NCBI GenBank assembly: GCA_022710975.1
Contig: JAKLGA010000005.1
Coordinates: forward strand, 186,001 to 250,000
Length of the DNA: 64,000 nt
DNA from: Myxococcota bacterium
Lineage (GTDB): Bacteria > Myxococcota > B64-G9
Direction of reading: 5' to 3'
Shown piece by piece: positions 46,075 to 54,539 of the stretch. Positions within the stretch are counted from its first letter, which is position 1, and each line of letters opens with the position of its first letter. Under the pieces are notes generated by a model. That model was given only the letters and a program-made list of their open reading frames with translations, made no database searches and was not told the DNA's origin. The position numbers and the translations under genes were made by a program.

Positions 46075-47787
46075 TCAGCGGAAGTTCAGGGTCCACCGGG
46101 CCTGGAGCCCGCCGGTCGGCAGCCTGCCCTCCAGCTCCAGGCTGGCCACCTGCCCCAGGACCTGCTGGATCATCGGCCACAGCATGCGGAAGCCCATGCC
46201 CTCCTGGCCGCCGATGTTCTTGGCCACCGCGGAGGAGAGGAGCTCGCTCACCGCGGCCACGTCCACGCGCCCGACCCCGCGCAGGTCGCCCTGGGCGGCG
46301 CCGGCCAGGCCGCCGGGCACCGAGGCCCGGATCAGCTCGGCCAGCGCGTCCTGGCCGAACCCGAGCAGGGCCGCGTCGCCCTTGCGGCCCAGGGCGAACA
46401 CCAACCCAGGCTCGGGCCGGAAGACCTGCAGCTTGGCCCCGTCGAGCTCCACCACCTCGGGCGCCTGACCGGCGGCCGTGGCCTTCTCCGCCACCTTGGC
46501 GATGAGCTGATCCAGCCTGGCGGCGTCGTTCACCCGCGCCACGCAGGCCACCTTGAAGAGGCGCATGATCTGCTGCTGCATGGGCTCGTCGGCCTTCAGG
46601 CCCGAGAGATCGGGGCTCAGGAAGTAGAAGCCCATGGGCTCCTTCAGGTTGCCGAACACGTCCTTCAGCAGGCCCAGGCCCATCTCCTGCTTGAACTCCT
46701 TGTCGGCCTCCGCCAGCCCGTCGCCCAGCGTGCGGTAGCTGCCGTCGGGCAGATCGGCCAGCAGCGCCAGGAAACCCGCGAGCCGCAGCGAGAGCCAGCC
46801 GCTCCACAGGCTGTGGCCGGCCAGCGCGGCGTGGAAGGCGGTCGGGCCCCCGGCCGGGAAGGCGTCCTGCAAGAGCTTCTTTCCCGCCGGCAGCGCCCCC
46901 AGGAACATGTCCGAGGCGAGGATGCGCGGCTCGAGCCGCAGGCTCCAGCCGAACACGTCGAACTTGGCGAGCAGGGCCGCGAACTTCTTGCGCACCGCCT
47001 GCATGCGGGCGACGTCCGCCAGGCGGGCCTTCTTCTGCTCCGCCGGCAGGCTGCCGGCGTACTTCTGCTCGGCCTGGATGCCCTGGTCGAGCTCGGCCAG
47101 CGCGCCCTTGCCGACGCGCGCGAAGTCCATGTACAGCACGGCGTGGGCGCCGGGCTGGAGGCCCGCCAGGGCCTTCTGGAAGAGCTTGCTCGCGGCCAGC
47201 TTCTTCCCGCCGCCCAGCGCCGCCTCGACGCTCTTCGCGGCCTGAGCCTCGCTGTCGAGCTGGTTGAGCAGGAGCGCCTGGCGCGGGCCCACCGCCAGGT
47301 AGCCGCTGCCCGTCTTGAACAGCCTGGCGCCGGCCACGGGCTTGGGCAGCAGCTCGAAGGGCTGCCCGCCCTTCTGCGAGAGGGCGGTCAGCTTGGCGAT
47401 GAACGTCTCGGGGTTGGAGAGCGGCAGCAGCACCGCCGGGTCCTGCTCGAGCTGCTGGCCGTACACGGCGCCGCCGCCTTCGGGATCCAGGCCGAAGGCG
47501 CGCATGCCCTCGGGCGTGAGGATGTTGTCGCCCAGCTCCTTCACCACCTCCTGGCCCAGGCGCTCCCGGCCCAGCTCGGGGTTGATGCCCTTGAAGCGGT
47601 CCAGGAGATCGAGGCAGGCGCCCACGGCCTCCCCCGGCCGCTCCACCAGCAGGGCGAAGGCCACCCCATCCGGGACCTGGGCGGCCGCCGCGGGGCCCTG
47701 CCCGGCCTGCGCGACGAGGCCCAGCGAGCACCAGAGCCCCAGCACCACTCCGCCCACCACCCAGCTCCGCCGACGATCAGCACGCAT
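46075..47787 (-). CDS. Exported DUF3352-like protein
   Basis: A 570-residue exported protein. The signal peptide VVGGVVLGLWCSLGLVAQAG is cut near AQA-GQ. The mature protein has repeated alpha/beta units of the kind seen in DUF3352 and related periplasmic proteins: VPDGVAFALLVERPGEAVG, LFQKALAGLQPGAHAVLYMD, FGWSLRLEPRILASDMFLG and AKLQVFRPEPGLVFALGRKG. The match is by pattern and is not firm. The ATG at 47785-47787 starts the signal peptide after GAGGGAGGTCGC. It follows the GspE-N/HEAT gene by 29 bases in the same operon. Function is unknown; the fold hints at binding of a hydrophobic ligand or a partner protein. Confidence 0.65.
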   Translation of the reverse strand: MRADRRRSWVVGGVVLGLWCSLGLVAQAGQGPAAAAQVPDGVAFALLVERPGEAVGACLDLLDRFKGINPELGRERLGQEVVKELGDNILTPEGMRAFGLDPEGGGAVYGQQLEQDPAVLLPLSNPETFIAKLTALSQKGGQPFELLPKPVAGARLFKTGSGYLAVGPRQALLLNQLDSEAQAAKSVEAALGGGKKLAASKLFQKALAGLQPGAHAVLYMDFARVGKGALAELDQGIQAEQKYAGSLPAEQKKARLADVARMQAVRKKFAALLAKFDVFGWSLRLEPRILASDMFLGALPAGKKLLQDAFPAGGPTAFHAALAGHSLWSGWLSLRLAGFLALLADLPDGSYRTLGDGLAEADKEFKQEMGLGLLKDVFGNLKEPMGFYFLSPDLSGLKADEPMQQQIMRLFKVACVARVNDAARLDQLIAKVAEKATAAGQAPEVVELDGAKLQVFRPEPGLVFALGRKGDAALLGFGQDALAELIRASVPGGLAGAAQGDLRGVGRVDVAAVSELLSSAVAKNIGGQEGMGFRMLWPMIQQVLGQVASLELEGRLPTGGLQARWTLNFR

Positions 47788-47816
47788 GCGACCTCCCTCG
47801 CCTCGCCCCGGGGCCC

Positions 47817-50800
47817 CTAGGCCTCCAGGTGCATCAGCTTGCCCTTCTCGTCCCACCAGCGCTCCCACTGCCGGACCGCGCGCTCGCGGTCCGACCGATC
47901 GGCGTCGAAGTAGTAGCCGAAGGTCTCCTGCGTGAGCCGCTGGAGCTCGTAGGCCGAGGAGAAGCGGATGTCCCGGCTCTTCGAGCGCAGCCCCTCGATC
48001 AGCCACAGCACCCGGCTCTCGCCCTTGTGGGCCCGCCACCACTTGAGCCACTTCCGCTCGCTGGCGCCCAGATCCTGCTTGGTGATGAAGGCCAGCGACT
48101 CGGCCGCCGCCCGCGCCACCACCTTGGCGTTGACCTCCAGCAGCATGACCAGGTCGGGCAGCGACTCGACGTCCCGGAAATTCCCCAGCAGCGCGGCGGC
48201 GATGGCCTGCTGGTCCGGGTCCTCGCCCTTCAGCCGGGCGCGCAGCCCCTTGATCATCGCGTCGTAGCCGGGCGTGCGCCGGTAGCAGCCGAGCACCTCG
48301 ATGGCGGTCAGGCGCACCCGGGCGTCGCGGTCGTACAGCCGGCCCGCCAGCCGTCCGACCGCGCGGGACCACGGCACGACCCCCAGGAACGAGACTGCGT
48401 AGAAGCGCACCAGTGGGTCGGGCGCCTCGAGCTTCTCGACCACCGCCTGGCAGGCCTCGGGTCCCATCTCGATCAGGCAGGCCAGCAGCGCGCCGTGCTC
48501 CTGGAGCGGCGGGACGCGATCGTGCGCGCCGCGCACGTCGAAGACCAGGCGGCCCGGGAAGAACGGCATGATCGCCGGTAGCGCCGGGGGACCGATGCGT
48601 ACCAGCGCGGCGCCAGCCTGGGCCGCCGCCTGCGGGTCGGGCCCGACGAGCTGGGTGACCAGGGCCACCAGCAGCTCGGACGGTGGCAGCGCCGGGACCG
48701 CGGGCGGTGCCGCCTCGAGGGTCTCGAGCGCCATCGCCTCGATGGCCTGGATGGGCTGCGCGGGGGACGGGACGGCGATCTCGGGCGCGGCCTGCTCGAC
48801 GGGCGCGGCCTGCTCGACGGGCGTGGCCTGCTCGACGGGCGCGGCCTGCTCGGCGGGCGCGGCACGGAGGAACGGGTGCGAGGGGGTCAGCGGAGCAGCG
48901 GCCACGGCCGGCGCCACGTCCAGGCCCGAGGGCGGGGCGAACTCGTCCGCGCTGTCGTTCACCACGACCACGTCCGAGTCCGTGTCCACGGTGACCAGGG
49001 CAGCGGCAGGCTCCTCCTCCATGTCCACGATGCGCACCCGCTCCTCGGTCACCGGGCGGCGCGGCGGGGGAGCCGGGGGGACCTCCAGGGCCGAAGAGTC
49101 GATGGCCGGCGGCAGGTCCGCCCCCAGCATGTAGTCGTCCGGGATGTCGGGCTGCGGCACCTCCAGCGGCGGGGTCGAGGGCGGCGACTCGAAGGCGGTG
49201 GAGGCCGGAGCCACCTCGACGAAGGACTCTTCCGCAGACGCTGCGAAGGGGGGCAAGACCGCCGGCAGGTCCGCCGTGATGCGCGGCGAGGCCGGGGCGG
49301 GGCGTGCCTGCTCCGGGGCAGGATCGAGCTCCACGGGAGCCGGACTCTCCACCGCAGGGGCGGGGGCAGGCTCCGCTGGCATCGGGGCCGGCTCTGCAGG
49401 CATCGGGGCCGGCTCTGCAGGCATCGGGGCCGGCTCTGCAGGCATCGGGGCCGGCTCTGCAGGCATCGGGGCCGGCTCCGCTGGGGCCATCGGGGCGAGC
49501 GTCGGTGGATCGGCGAACAACTCCTCGCCCATCCGGACCGCGGGCTCGCGCTCCTCCGCGGCGGCTCCCTCGGTGCCGACCGCGGCCTCCTGCCCGCCCT
49601 CGAGCTCCAGGGGCTCGTCGTCCCCGGCCTCGTAGACCAGCCCCTCTTGGGTGGAGCGCGCGGCGGCCTCGCCCGCGTCGGCGCCTGGAGCGCCGGCCCA
49701 GCCGGCCTGGCCGTCGACCTCGAGGGGCGGCTCCTCCACCACCGGCAGGTCGAGGGTGCGGCTGGCCGCGGCGCGCCAGCGTTCCTCGGGAATGAAGGCG
49801 GAGGGCTCCGGTGCTCCGGGTGAAGGGGTGGCGGTCTCCGGCTCCACGGGGACCGACGGCACGGCGCTCCCCGCCTCGTCGGGCACAGGGGCCGGCGCCA
49901 CGGGCGCGGGCTCCACCCGGGGGAGATCCACGCGGCTCGCCCTGGGCACGGTCCCGGGCTTCAGCCCCTTGCGGCGCAAGATGAGCCGCTCGAAGGCCTC
50001 GGACAGCCGGCTGAGGAAGACCAGCAGATCGCCAATCCGCTGGCCGCGGATGGAGCGCACGCCTGCGTCGCCGTACAGCACCGCCACGATCCGGGAGTGG
50101 ACCAGGATGGGCGCGATGAAGGCGTTCAGCGGACGCGAGCGGCCGAGCGCCTGCAGCAGCTCCTGGTTGTTGCCCGAGGCGGGCACGGGCCCGAGGTAGG
50201 AGGCCCGCGACTGCAGCACGGTGCGCAGCACCGAAGGGGTGCCGGCCGGCAAGCGCACCCGGCGGATGCGCTCGCGGGCGTCCAGGCTGCCCACCGCGTC
50301 CCAGCCGAACAGCGCCTCGTCCTGGGCCACGAACAGGCCCACGAACTCCATGAACTGGCGGCTGTAGCGCAGCAGCACGTCCACGATGGTGTCGCGGTCA
50401 TGGGCGTCCAGGCAGGCCTGGGCGGCCTCGGCCAAGGAGAGCTGGCCCGATCGCGCCAGCTCGCGGCGCGCGCGCTCGACCGCGTCGCGCGCGGCCAGCG
50501 TGCCCAGCGCCTGGGCCACCCGCACGCGGCTCTCGTCGTCCAGCCCGGGCCGCGCCGGGAGAGGCTCCGCCACGGCCGCGGCCGCCAGGGCCTCCTGGGC
50601 GGCCAGGGTCTCCGGCGAGATCCCCGCCTCGAGCTCGGGTTCGGGCTCGGGCGGAGCCGGCGGGGCCGCGCCGAACGGGCCCAGCCTGTCCGCCAGCGCC
50701 GCGAAGCGCGGCTCGATCTCCAGCCCCAGCCAGTCGCGCATCAGGGCCTGCAGGCGCGCCTCGCAAACCACGTGGGTGCGCACGGACAGGCTGAGCATGA

Positions 50801-51146
50801 AGTTGATCTCGTCGACCCACAGCGGATCGATGCGCCCGGCAGCCAGCACCAGCAGCGAGCGCCCGCTCATGACCACCGGCACCACCCTGTACTTCTGGGC
50901 CAGCCGCGCGGGGAAGAGCTTGGGCATGCGCGGATCGCGCTGGGCCAGGAGGTCGGGCGTGGCCACGGGCAGGTGGTGGAACTCGGCCAGGGCGCCGGCC
51001 AGCGCGTCCTCGTCGAGCAGCTCGGCCTCCAGCGCGTTGGTGTCGAGGCTGCCCCCGAACAGCACCTGACGCTGGAGCAGATCGTCCATGCGGCCGGCGT
51101 CCACCAGCCCGCGCTCCACCAGGAATCTCGCCAGTTCGAGGCTCAT
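47817..51146 (-). CDS. GspE N-terminal domain/GAF/HEAT-repeat protein
   Basis: A 1109-residue cytoplasmic protein with an unusual order of domains. Residues ~1-145 resemble the GspE/MshE N-terminal domain (ELARFLVERGLVDAGRMDDL; ELLDEDALAGALAEFHHLPV; FPARLAQKYRVVPVVMSGR), which in MshE binds cyclic di-GMP. No secretion ATPase follows. A GAF-like domain lies near 250-395 (DTIVDVLLRYSRQFMEFVGLF; LNAFIAPILVHSRIVAVLYG). A long acidic Pro-rich region (~400-830) contains PMPAEPA and VEQAAP repeats. Residues ~840-1100 are HEAT repeats (AVGRLAGRLYDRDARVRLTA; LPDLVMLLEVNAKVVARAAA). It may act as a scaffold that senses a nucleotide signal. The ATG is at 51144-51146, 8 bases after the RDD gene. Confidence 0.8.
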   Translation of the reverse strand: MSLELARFLVERGLVDAGRMDDLLQRQVLFGGSLDTNALEAELLDEDALAGALAEFHHLPVATPDLLAQRDPRMPKLFPARLAQKYRVVPVVMSGRSLLVLAAGRIDPLWVDEINFMLSLSVRTHVVCEARLQALMRDWLGLEIEPRFAALADRLGPFGAAPPAPPEPEPELEAGISPETLAAQEALAAAAVAEPLPARPGLDDESRVRVAQALGTLAARDAVERARRELARSGQLSLAEAAQACLDAHDRDTIVDVLLRYSRQFMEFVGLFVAQDEALFGWDAVGSLDARERIRRVRLPAGTPSVLRTVLQSRASYLGPVPASGNNQELLQALGRSRPLNAFIAPILVHSRIVAVLYGDAGVRSIRGQRIGDLLVFLSRLSEAFERLILRRKGLKPGTVPRASRVDLPRVEPAPVAPAPVPDEAGSAVPSVPVEPETATPSPGAPEPSAFIPEERWRAAASRTLDLPVVEEPPLEVDGQAGWAGAPGADAGEAAARSTQEGLVYEAGDDEPLELEGGQEAAVGTEGAAAEEREPAVRMGEELFADPPTLAPMAPAEPAPMPAEPAPMPAEPAPMPAEPAPMPAEPAPMPAEPAPAPAVESPAPVELDPAPEQARPAPASPRITADLPAVLPPFAASAEESFVEVAPASTAFESPPSTPPLEVPQPDIPDDYMLGADLPPAIDSSALEVPPAPPPRRPVTEERVRIVDMEEEPAAALVTVDTDSDVVVVNDSADEFAPPSGLDVAPAVAAAPLTPSHPFLRAAPAEQAAPVEQATPVEQAAPVEQAAPEIAVPSPAQPIQAIEAMALETLEAAPPAVPALPPSELLVALVTQLVGPDPQAAAQAGAALVRIGPPALPAIMPFFPGRLVFDVRGAHDRVPPLQEHGALLACLIEMGPEACQAVVEKLEAPDPLVRFYAVSFLGVVPWSRAVGRLAGRLYDRDARVRLTAIEVLGCYRRTPGYDAMIKGLRARLKGEDPDQQAIAAALLGNFRDVESLPDLVMLLEVNAKVVARAAAESLAFITKQDLGASERKWLKWWRAHKGESRVLWLIEGLRSKSRDIRFSSAYELQRLTQETFGYYFDADRSDRERAVRQWERWWDEKGKLMHLEA
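48786..48862 (-). repeat. 18-base tandem repeat (VEQAAP units)
   Basis: Four near-identical 18-base units read VEQA(A/T)P on the minus strand, inside the low-complexity part of the GspE-N/GAF/HEAT gene. Confidence 0.8.
49371..49490 (-). repeat. 21-base tandem repeat (PMPAEPA units)
   Basis: Five to six near-identical 21-base units (plus-strand core GGCATCGGGGCCGGCTCTGC) encode PMPAEPA in the linker of the GspE-N/GAF/HEAT gene. Likely prone to in-frame copy-number change. Confidence 0.85.
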
Positions 51147-51153
51147 CCCGGTG

Positions 51154-52344
51154 TCAGCCCTCCCCGGCGACAGGCGTGGCCAGGGCCGCGCGCGGCGGCC
51201 TGATGCGCACGACCAGCGTGCCGCCCAGCCGATCGTGCCAGCCGCGACGCTCGAGGTCGAAGGCCGCCCACAGGAAGCCCGCCAGGCCCGGGAGCGCCGC
51301 CAGCAGCATGCCCGCGAGCCGCCGCAGGGCCTGCCCGGTGCCCAGCGAGCGCCCGTCCAGCCGCACCACGCGCAGCCCCAGGAGCATCTTGCCCACGGTC
51401 TGCCCGCCGAAGCGGGCGAAGACCGTCAGGTAGGTCAGCAGCAGCGCCACGAACAGGCCCAGCACCACCCCCAGGTTCACGGGGTCGCCGACCAGGGCCG
51501 TGAGGGCCGCGGCCGGCCCCGGCCCGAGCAGGGCGGAGCCGAGCGCGACCATGGCCAGCTGCAGGCCGAGCAGCAGCACGAAGTCCACCGCCAGGGCCAG
51601 GCCCCGCCGCCAGAACCCGGCGCTGTACACCAGCCGTCCTGCCCCGGCCTGGGTGGACGCGGGGCCGGCCACCGGGAGCGGCGGCGCGGCGACAGGGCGA
51701 GGCGCGCCCGGCGCGGCGGCCGCGGATCCCGCCGGCCCGGGCCTCGGCGGCACGGGCTCCGGAGGCACGGGCTCCGCGGGGGCCGGCTCGGCCACGAGGC
51801 CGATCGACCCAGGCCTGGGCTCCTCGGGGGTCTCGAAGGCGTCGTCCGGCTCGGACGCGGCCGCGGGGGGCGGCGCGGCCGCGGGGGGGGCGGAGGAGGA
51901 CTGGCGCTCGGTCTCGGCCATCAGCTCGGCCAGACCCGCGGCGCCCGGCCGCAGGCTGTGAGCCTTGACCAGGTACTTGCGGGCCCGCTCCCACTTGCCC
52001 TGCCGCAGGCTCACCCTCCCCATGACCAGGTACAGGGCGACCAGGTGCTCTTCCTCCAGGCTGCCGAAGCGGTCGATGACCATGGCCTGGCACGCCAGGA
52101 AGGCCGCGCGCAGATCGCCGCTGGCCTCCTTGATCTCGGCCTCGGCCAGCACCTCGCGCACCTCGGCGTCGGCCGACACCGCGACCGGGGTCTCGGGCGC
52201 CACGGGCCTGGCGGCGGGAGGCGGCACCGGCCCGGGCAGGGTCACCCGGGGCGCGGCCGGCGCGGGATCCTGCATGGGGCGCCGGCACTTGGCGCAGGTG
52301 CTTGACCCGTCCTCGTTGGGGAAGGCGCAGTGGGGGCAGATCAA
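51154..52344 (-). CDS. RDD-family membrane protein with zinc ribbon and TPR-like segment
   Basis: A 396-residue protein. It begins with a zinc ribbon (LICPHCAFPNEDGSSTCAKC: two CxxC pairs). A helical TPR-like part follows (~70-145; AFLACQAMVIDRFGSLEEEH, ARKYLVKAHSLRPGAA), then a Pro/Ala linker. The C-terminal RDD domain has three transmembrane helices (LALAVDFVLLLGLQLAMVAL; VVLGLFVALLLTYLTVFA) and the typical GQTVGKMLLGLRVVRLDGR. TTG 52342-52344 is proposed as start because AAGGAG lies seven bases before it and the ribbon begins at once; an ATG at 52386 is possible but lacks a good site. RDD proteins are transporters or membrane-anchored proteins of mixed function. Confidence 0.8.
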   Translation of the reverse strand: MICPHCAFPNEDGSSTCAKCRRPMQDPAPAAPRVTLPGPVPPPAARPVAPETPVAVSADAEVREVLAEAEIKEASGDLRAAFLACQAMVIDRFGSLEEEHLVALYLVMGRVSLRQGKWERARKYLVKAHSLRPGAAGLAELMAETERQSSSAPPAAAPPPAAASEPDDAFETPEEPRPGSIGLVAEPAPAEPVPPEPVPPRPGPAGSAAAAPGAPRPVAAPPLPVAGPASTQAGAGRLVYSAGFWRRGLALAVDFVLLLGLQLAMVALGSALLGPGPAAALTALVGDPVNLGVVLGLFVALLLTYLTVFARFGGQTVGKMLLGLRVVRLDGRSLGTGQALRRLAGMLLAALPGLAGFLWAAFDLERRGWHDRLGGTLVVRIRPPRAALATPVAGEG

Positions 52345-52419
52345 GACGCGGCTCCTTCCGGTCCCACCCAGGTCCCTTGATAACATGGCGCCGTCTCAAG
52401 GGGTCTTGGGCCTCAAGCG

Positions 52420-53148
52420 TTACTTGAGCGCGCGGGCAGTGTCAAGGCAGGCGAGCCCGGCGGCCATCACCCCGGCCGTCTCGGCGCGCAGCACGTGGGT
52501 GCCCAGGCTACCCACCAGGAAGCCGCGCTCCTCCGCCTGCCCGACCTCCTCGGCGGCGAAGCCTCCCTCCGGCCCCACCAGGACCAGGCAGTCCGAGGCC
52601 TCTCCCAGGAGCTCGGGCAGCAACAGGCCACCGCCGCGCTCGTCGAGGATCACCCTCGCCTCCTCGGGCGCGCCGGCGAGGAGCCGGGCGAAGGGCTGCA
52701 CCTCGTCCACCCGCGGCACGTCCGCGCGACCGCACTGGCGGGCCGCCTCGGCCGCGATGGTGCGCAGGCGCGCGAGGCGCCCTGCCCGACCCTCCTCGGC
52801 CGGCCGGGCCACGCAGTGCAGGCTGACGAAGGGGCTGAGCGCGTCCACCCCGAGCTCCGTGGCCATGCGCGCCACCTCGTCGAGCTTCCGCCCCTTCAAC
52901 AGCGCCACCCCCAGGCGCACCCTCCGGGTGGCCAGCGCGCCCCGGACGACGGGGCCGGTGAGCATGAGCCAGGCCGCGCCGGCCTGGGCCTCCAGCCGGG
53001 CCGGAGCCCGCCCGCCCTGGCCGTCGAACACCTCGAGTGGCTGGCCCGCGGACAACCGCAGCACGTCGAGCAGGTAGTGGCGCTCGCCCGGGCGCAGCTC
53101 GATGCGCGGGCCCAGCCGCGCGGCCGGGATGTGGATGCGGGCGCGCAT
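52420..53148 (-). CDS. rsmE: 16S rRNA (uracil-1498-N3)-methyltransferase
   Basis: A 242-residue RsmE of the SPOUT class. The N-terminal PUA-like domain has RPGERHYLLDVLRLSAGQPL. The knotted C-terminal domain shows KGRKLDEVARMATELGVD, LVGPEGGFAAEEV and LRAETAGVMA, the SAM-binding trefoil knot. ATG 53146-53148 follows GGAGCGGAGC. It comes 12 bases after prmA; prmA-rsmE is a common bacterial pairing. Confidence 0.95.
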   Translation of the reverse strand: MRARIHIPAARLGPRIELRPGERHYLLDVLRLSAGQPLEVFDGQGGRAPARLEAQAGAAWLMLTGPVVRGALATRRVRLGVALLKGRKLDEVARMATELGVDALSPFVSLHCVARPAEEGRAGRLARLRTIAAEAARQCGRADVPRVDEVQPFARLLAGAPEEARVILDERGGGLLLPELLGEASDCLVLVGPEGGFAAEEVGQAEERGFLVGSLGTHVLRAETAGVMAAGLACLDTARALK

Positions 53149-53159
53149 GCTCCGCTCCC

Positions 53160-54095
53160 TCAGGGCGCCTGGAGCCCGACCTGCAGCAGGGCCCAGCCGT
53201 CGTCCAGGCGCTCGTCCTGTACCCGCGCGCCCACGGCCAGGAAGGCCTGGCGCACCTCGTCGCGCTCCTCGGCCAGCAGCCCCGAGAGCAACAGGGCGCC
53301 CCCGGGCTCGAGCCGGGCGCAGAGCGCGGCGGCCTGGGCCATCAGCACCCCCGAGAGGATGTTGGCCAGCACCACCGCGAAACGACCCTCGACCGCGTGG
53401 ATCTCCCCCGCCCGCACCTCGACCCGGCCGGTGAGCCCGTTCAGCACCAGGTTCTCCAGCGCGACCCGGCAGGCCTCGGGATCGTTGTCCACGGCCAGCA
53501 CCCGCGGGACGCCGGCCCGGGCCGCGCCAAGGGCCAGGATGCCCGTGCCGCAGCCGACGTCCAGCACGCTCGCGGCGCGGCCCTGGGCGAGCAGCCGGTC
53601 CAGCCCCAGCAGGCACAGGCGCGTGGTGGGGTGCAGGCCGGTGCCGAAGGCCAGCCCCGGATCGATGCGCAGCGCCCAGGGCGCCGAGGGGTCCGCCTCG
53701 ATCCAGCCCGGGTGGACGAAGAAGCGCCCCAGCCGCACGGGGTGGAAGTGGGCGCGCCAGCTCTCGGTCCAGTCCTCCTCGCGCACGGCCTCCAGCCGGG
53801 GCGCGGAGGCGCCGAGCCCGGGGAACAGGGCGCGCACGCGCTCGACCCAGGCGCCGGCGGCGGCGCGGGCCTGCTCGGGGGACACCGCGGAGGGGAAGTA
53901 GGCCCGCAGCTCCACCTCGTCCGGGCCGAGGTCCGGGGGCGGGGCCAGGTGCTCCCGGTCCACCATCTCCACCCCGGCCGCGCCGGCCGCGCGCAGGGCC
54001 TCGGCCCCGGCGTCCTGGGCCTCGGCGCACACCCGCAGCGCGAGCATGTACCAGGCGCGCGACGCGCCCTGGGCGGCGGCCGCGCCCTCAGCCAT
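53160..54095 (-). CDS. prmA: Ribosomal protein L11 methyltransferase
   Basis: A 311-residue PrmA that trimethylates several amino groups of ribosomal protein L11. The N-terminal substrate-binding domain leads to EEDWTESWRAHFHPVRLGRF, then IDPGLAFGTGLHPTTRLCL, the family signature. VLDVGCGTGILALGAARAG is the SAM-binding loop, and VVLANILSGVL holds the N-x-x catalytic region. The start overlaps the end of the receiver-domain gene by eight bases (54088-54095), so the two are cotranslated. Length is normal. Confidence 0.95.
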   Translation of the reverse strand: MAEGAAAAQGASRAWYMLALRVCAEAQDAGAEALRAAGAAGVEMVDREHLAPPPDLGPDEVELRAYFPSAVSPEQARAAAGAWVERVRALFPGLGASAPRLEAVREEDWTESWRAHFHPVRLGRFFVHPGWIEADPSAPWALRIDPGLAFGTGLHPTTRLCLLGLDRLLAQGRAASVLDVGCGTGILALGAARAGVPRVLAVDNDPEACRVALENLVLNGLTGRVEVRAGEIHAVEGRFAVVLANILSGVLMAQAAALCARLEPGGALLLSGLLAEERDEVRQAFLAVGARVQDERLDDGWALLQVGLQAP

Positions 54096-54477
54096 GTTTG
54101 CCGGAGCGCCTGGCCACGGCCGCTTGCACGACCTGGACCAGCTGCTTCATCTGGAAGGGCTTGCCCACGAACTCCACCGCGCCGGCGGCCACGGCCCGGC
54201 GGCGGGTGTCCTCGTCGTCCCGGGCGGAGACCATGACCACCGGCAGATCCTTGGTCAGGCCCTGGGTCTTCAGGGTGCGCAGCACCTGGAAGCCGTCCAG
54301 GCCGGGCATCATCACGTCGAGCAGCACGCAGTCGAAGCGGCCCTGCATGGCCGCGTCCAGGCCCCGCTCGCCGCCCCACACCGCGTCCACGATGATCCCG
54401 GCCTGCTCCAGCCCGCGCTTGATCAGGATGCGCGTCTCCGCGTCGTCCTCGATGCACAGCACCCGGATGGCTTCCAT
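54088..54477 (-). CDS. Single-domain response regulator
   Basis: A 129-residue stand-alone receiver. MEAIRVLCIEDDAETRILIK gives the acidic pair, D54 in CVLLDVMMPGLDG is the phosphorylation site, and VVMVSARDDEDTRRRAVAAG and EFVGKPFQMKQL complete the fold. There is no output domain and no kinase adjacent. ATG 54475-54477 follows GGAGGAGCGGACC. Its 3' end overlaps prmA, so this signalling protein is bound to the translation-factor operon; the meaning is unclear. Confidence 0.92.
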   Translation of the reverse strand: MEAIRVLCIEDDAETRILIKRGLEQAGIIVDAVWGGERGLDAAMQGRFDCVLLDVMMPGLDGFQVLRTLKTQGLTKDLPVVMVSARDDEDTRRRAVAAGAVEFVGKPFQMKQLVQVVQAAVARRSGKHG

Positions 54478-54539
54478 GGTCCGCTCCTCCCCAGACCAGG
54501 GCATCGTAGCAACCCCTCCCTCCCCGGACAAGCCCCGAT

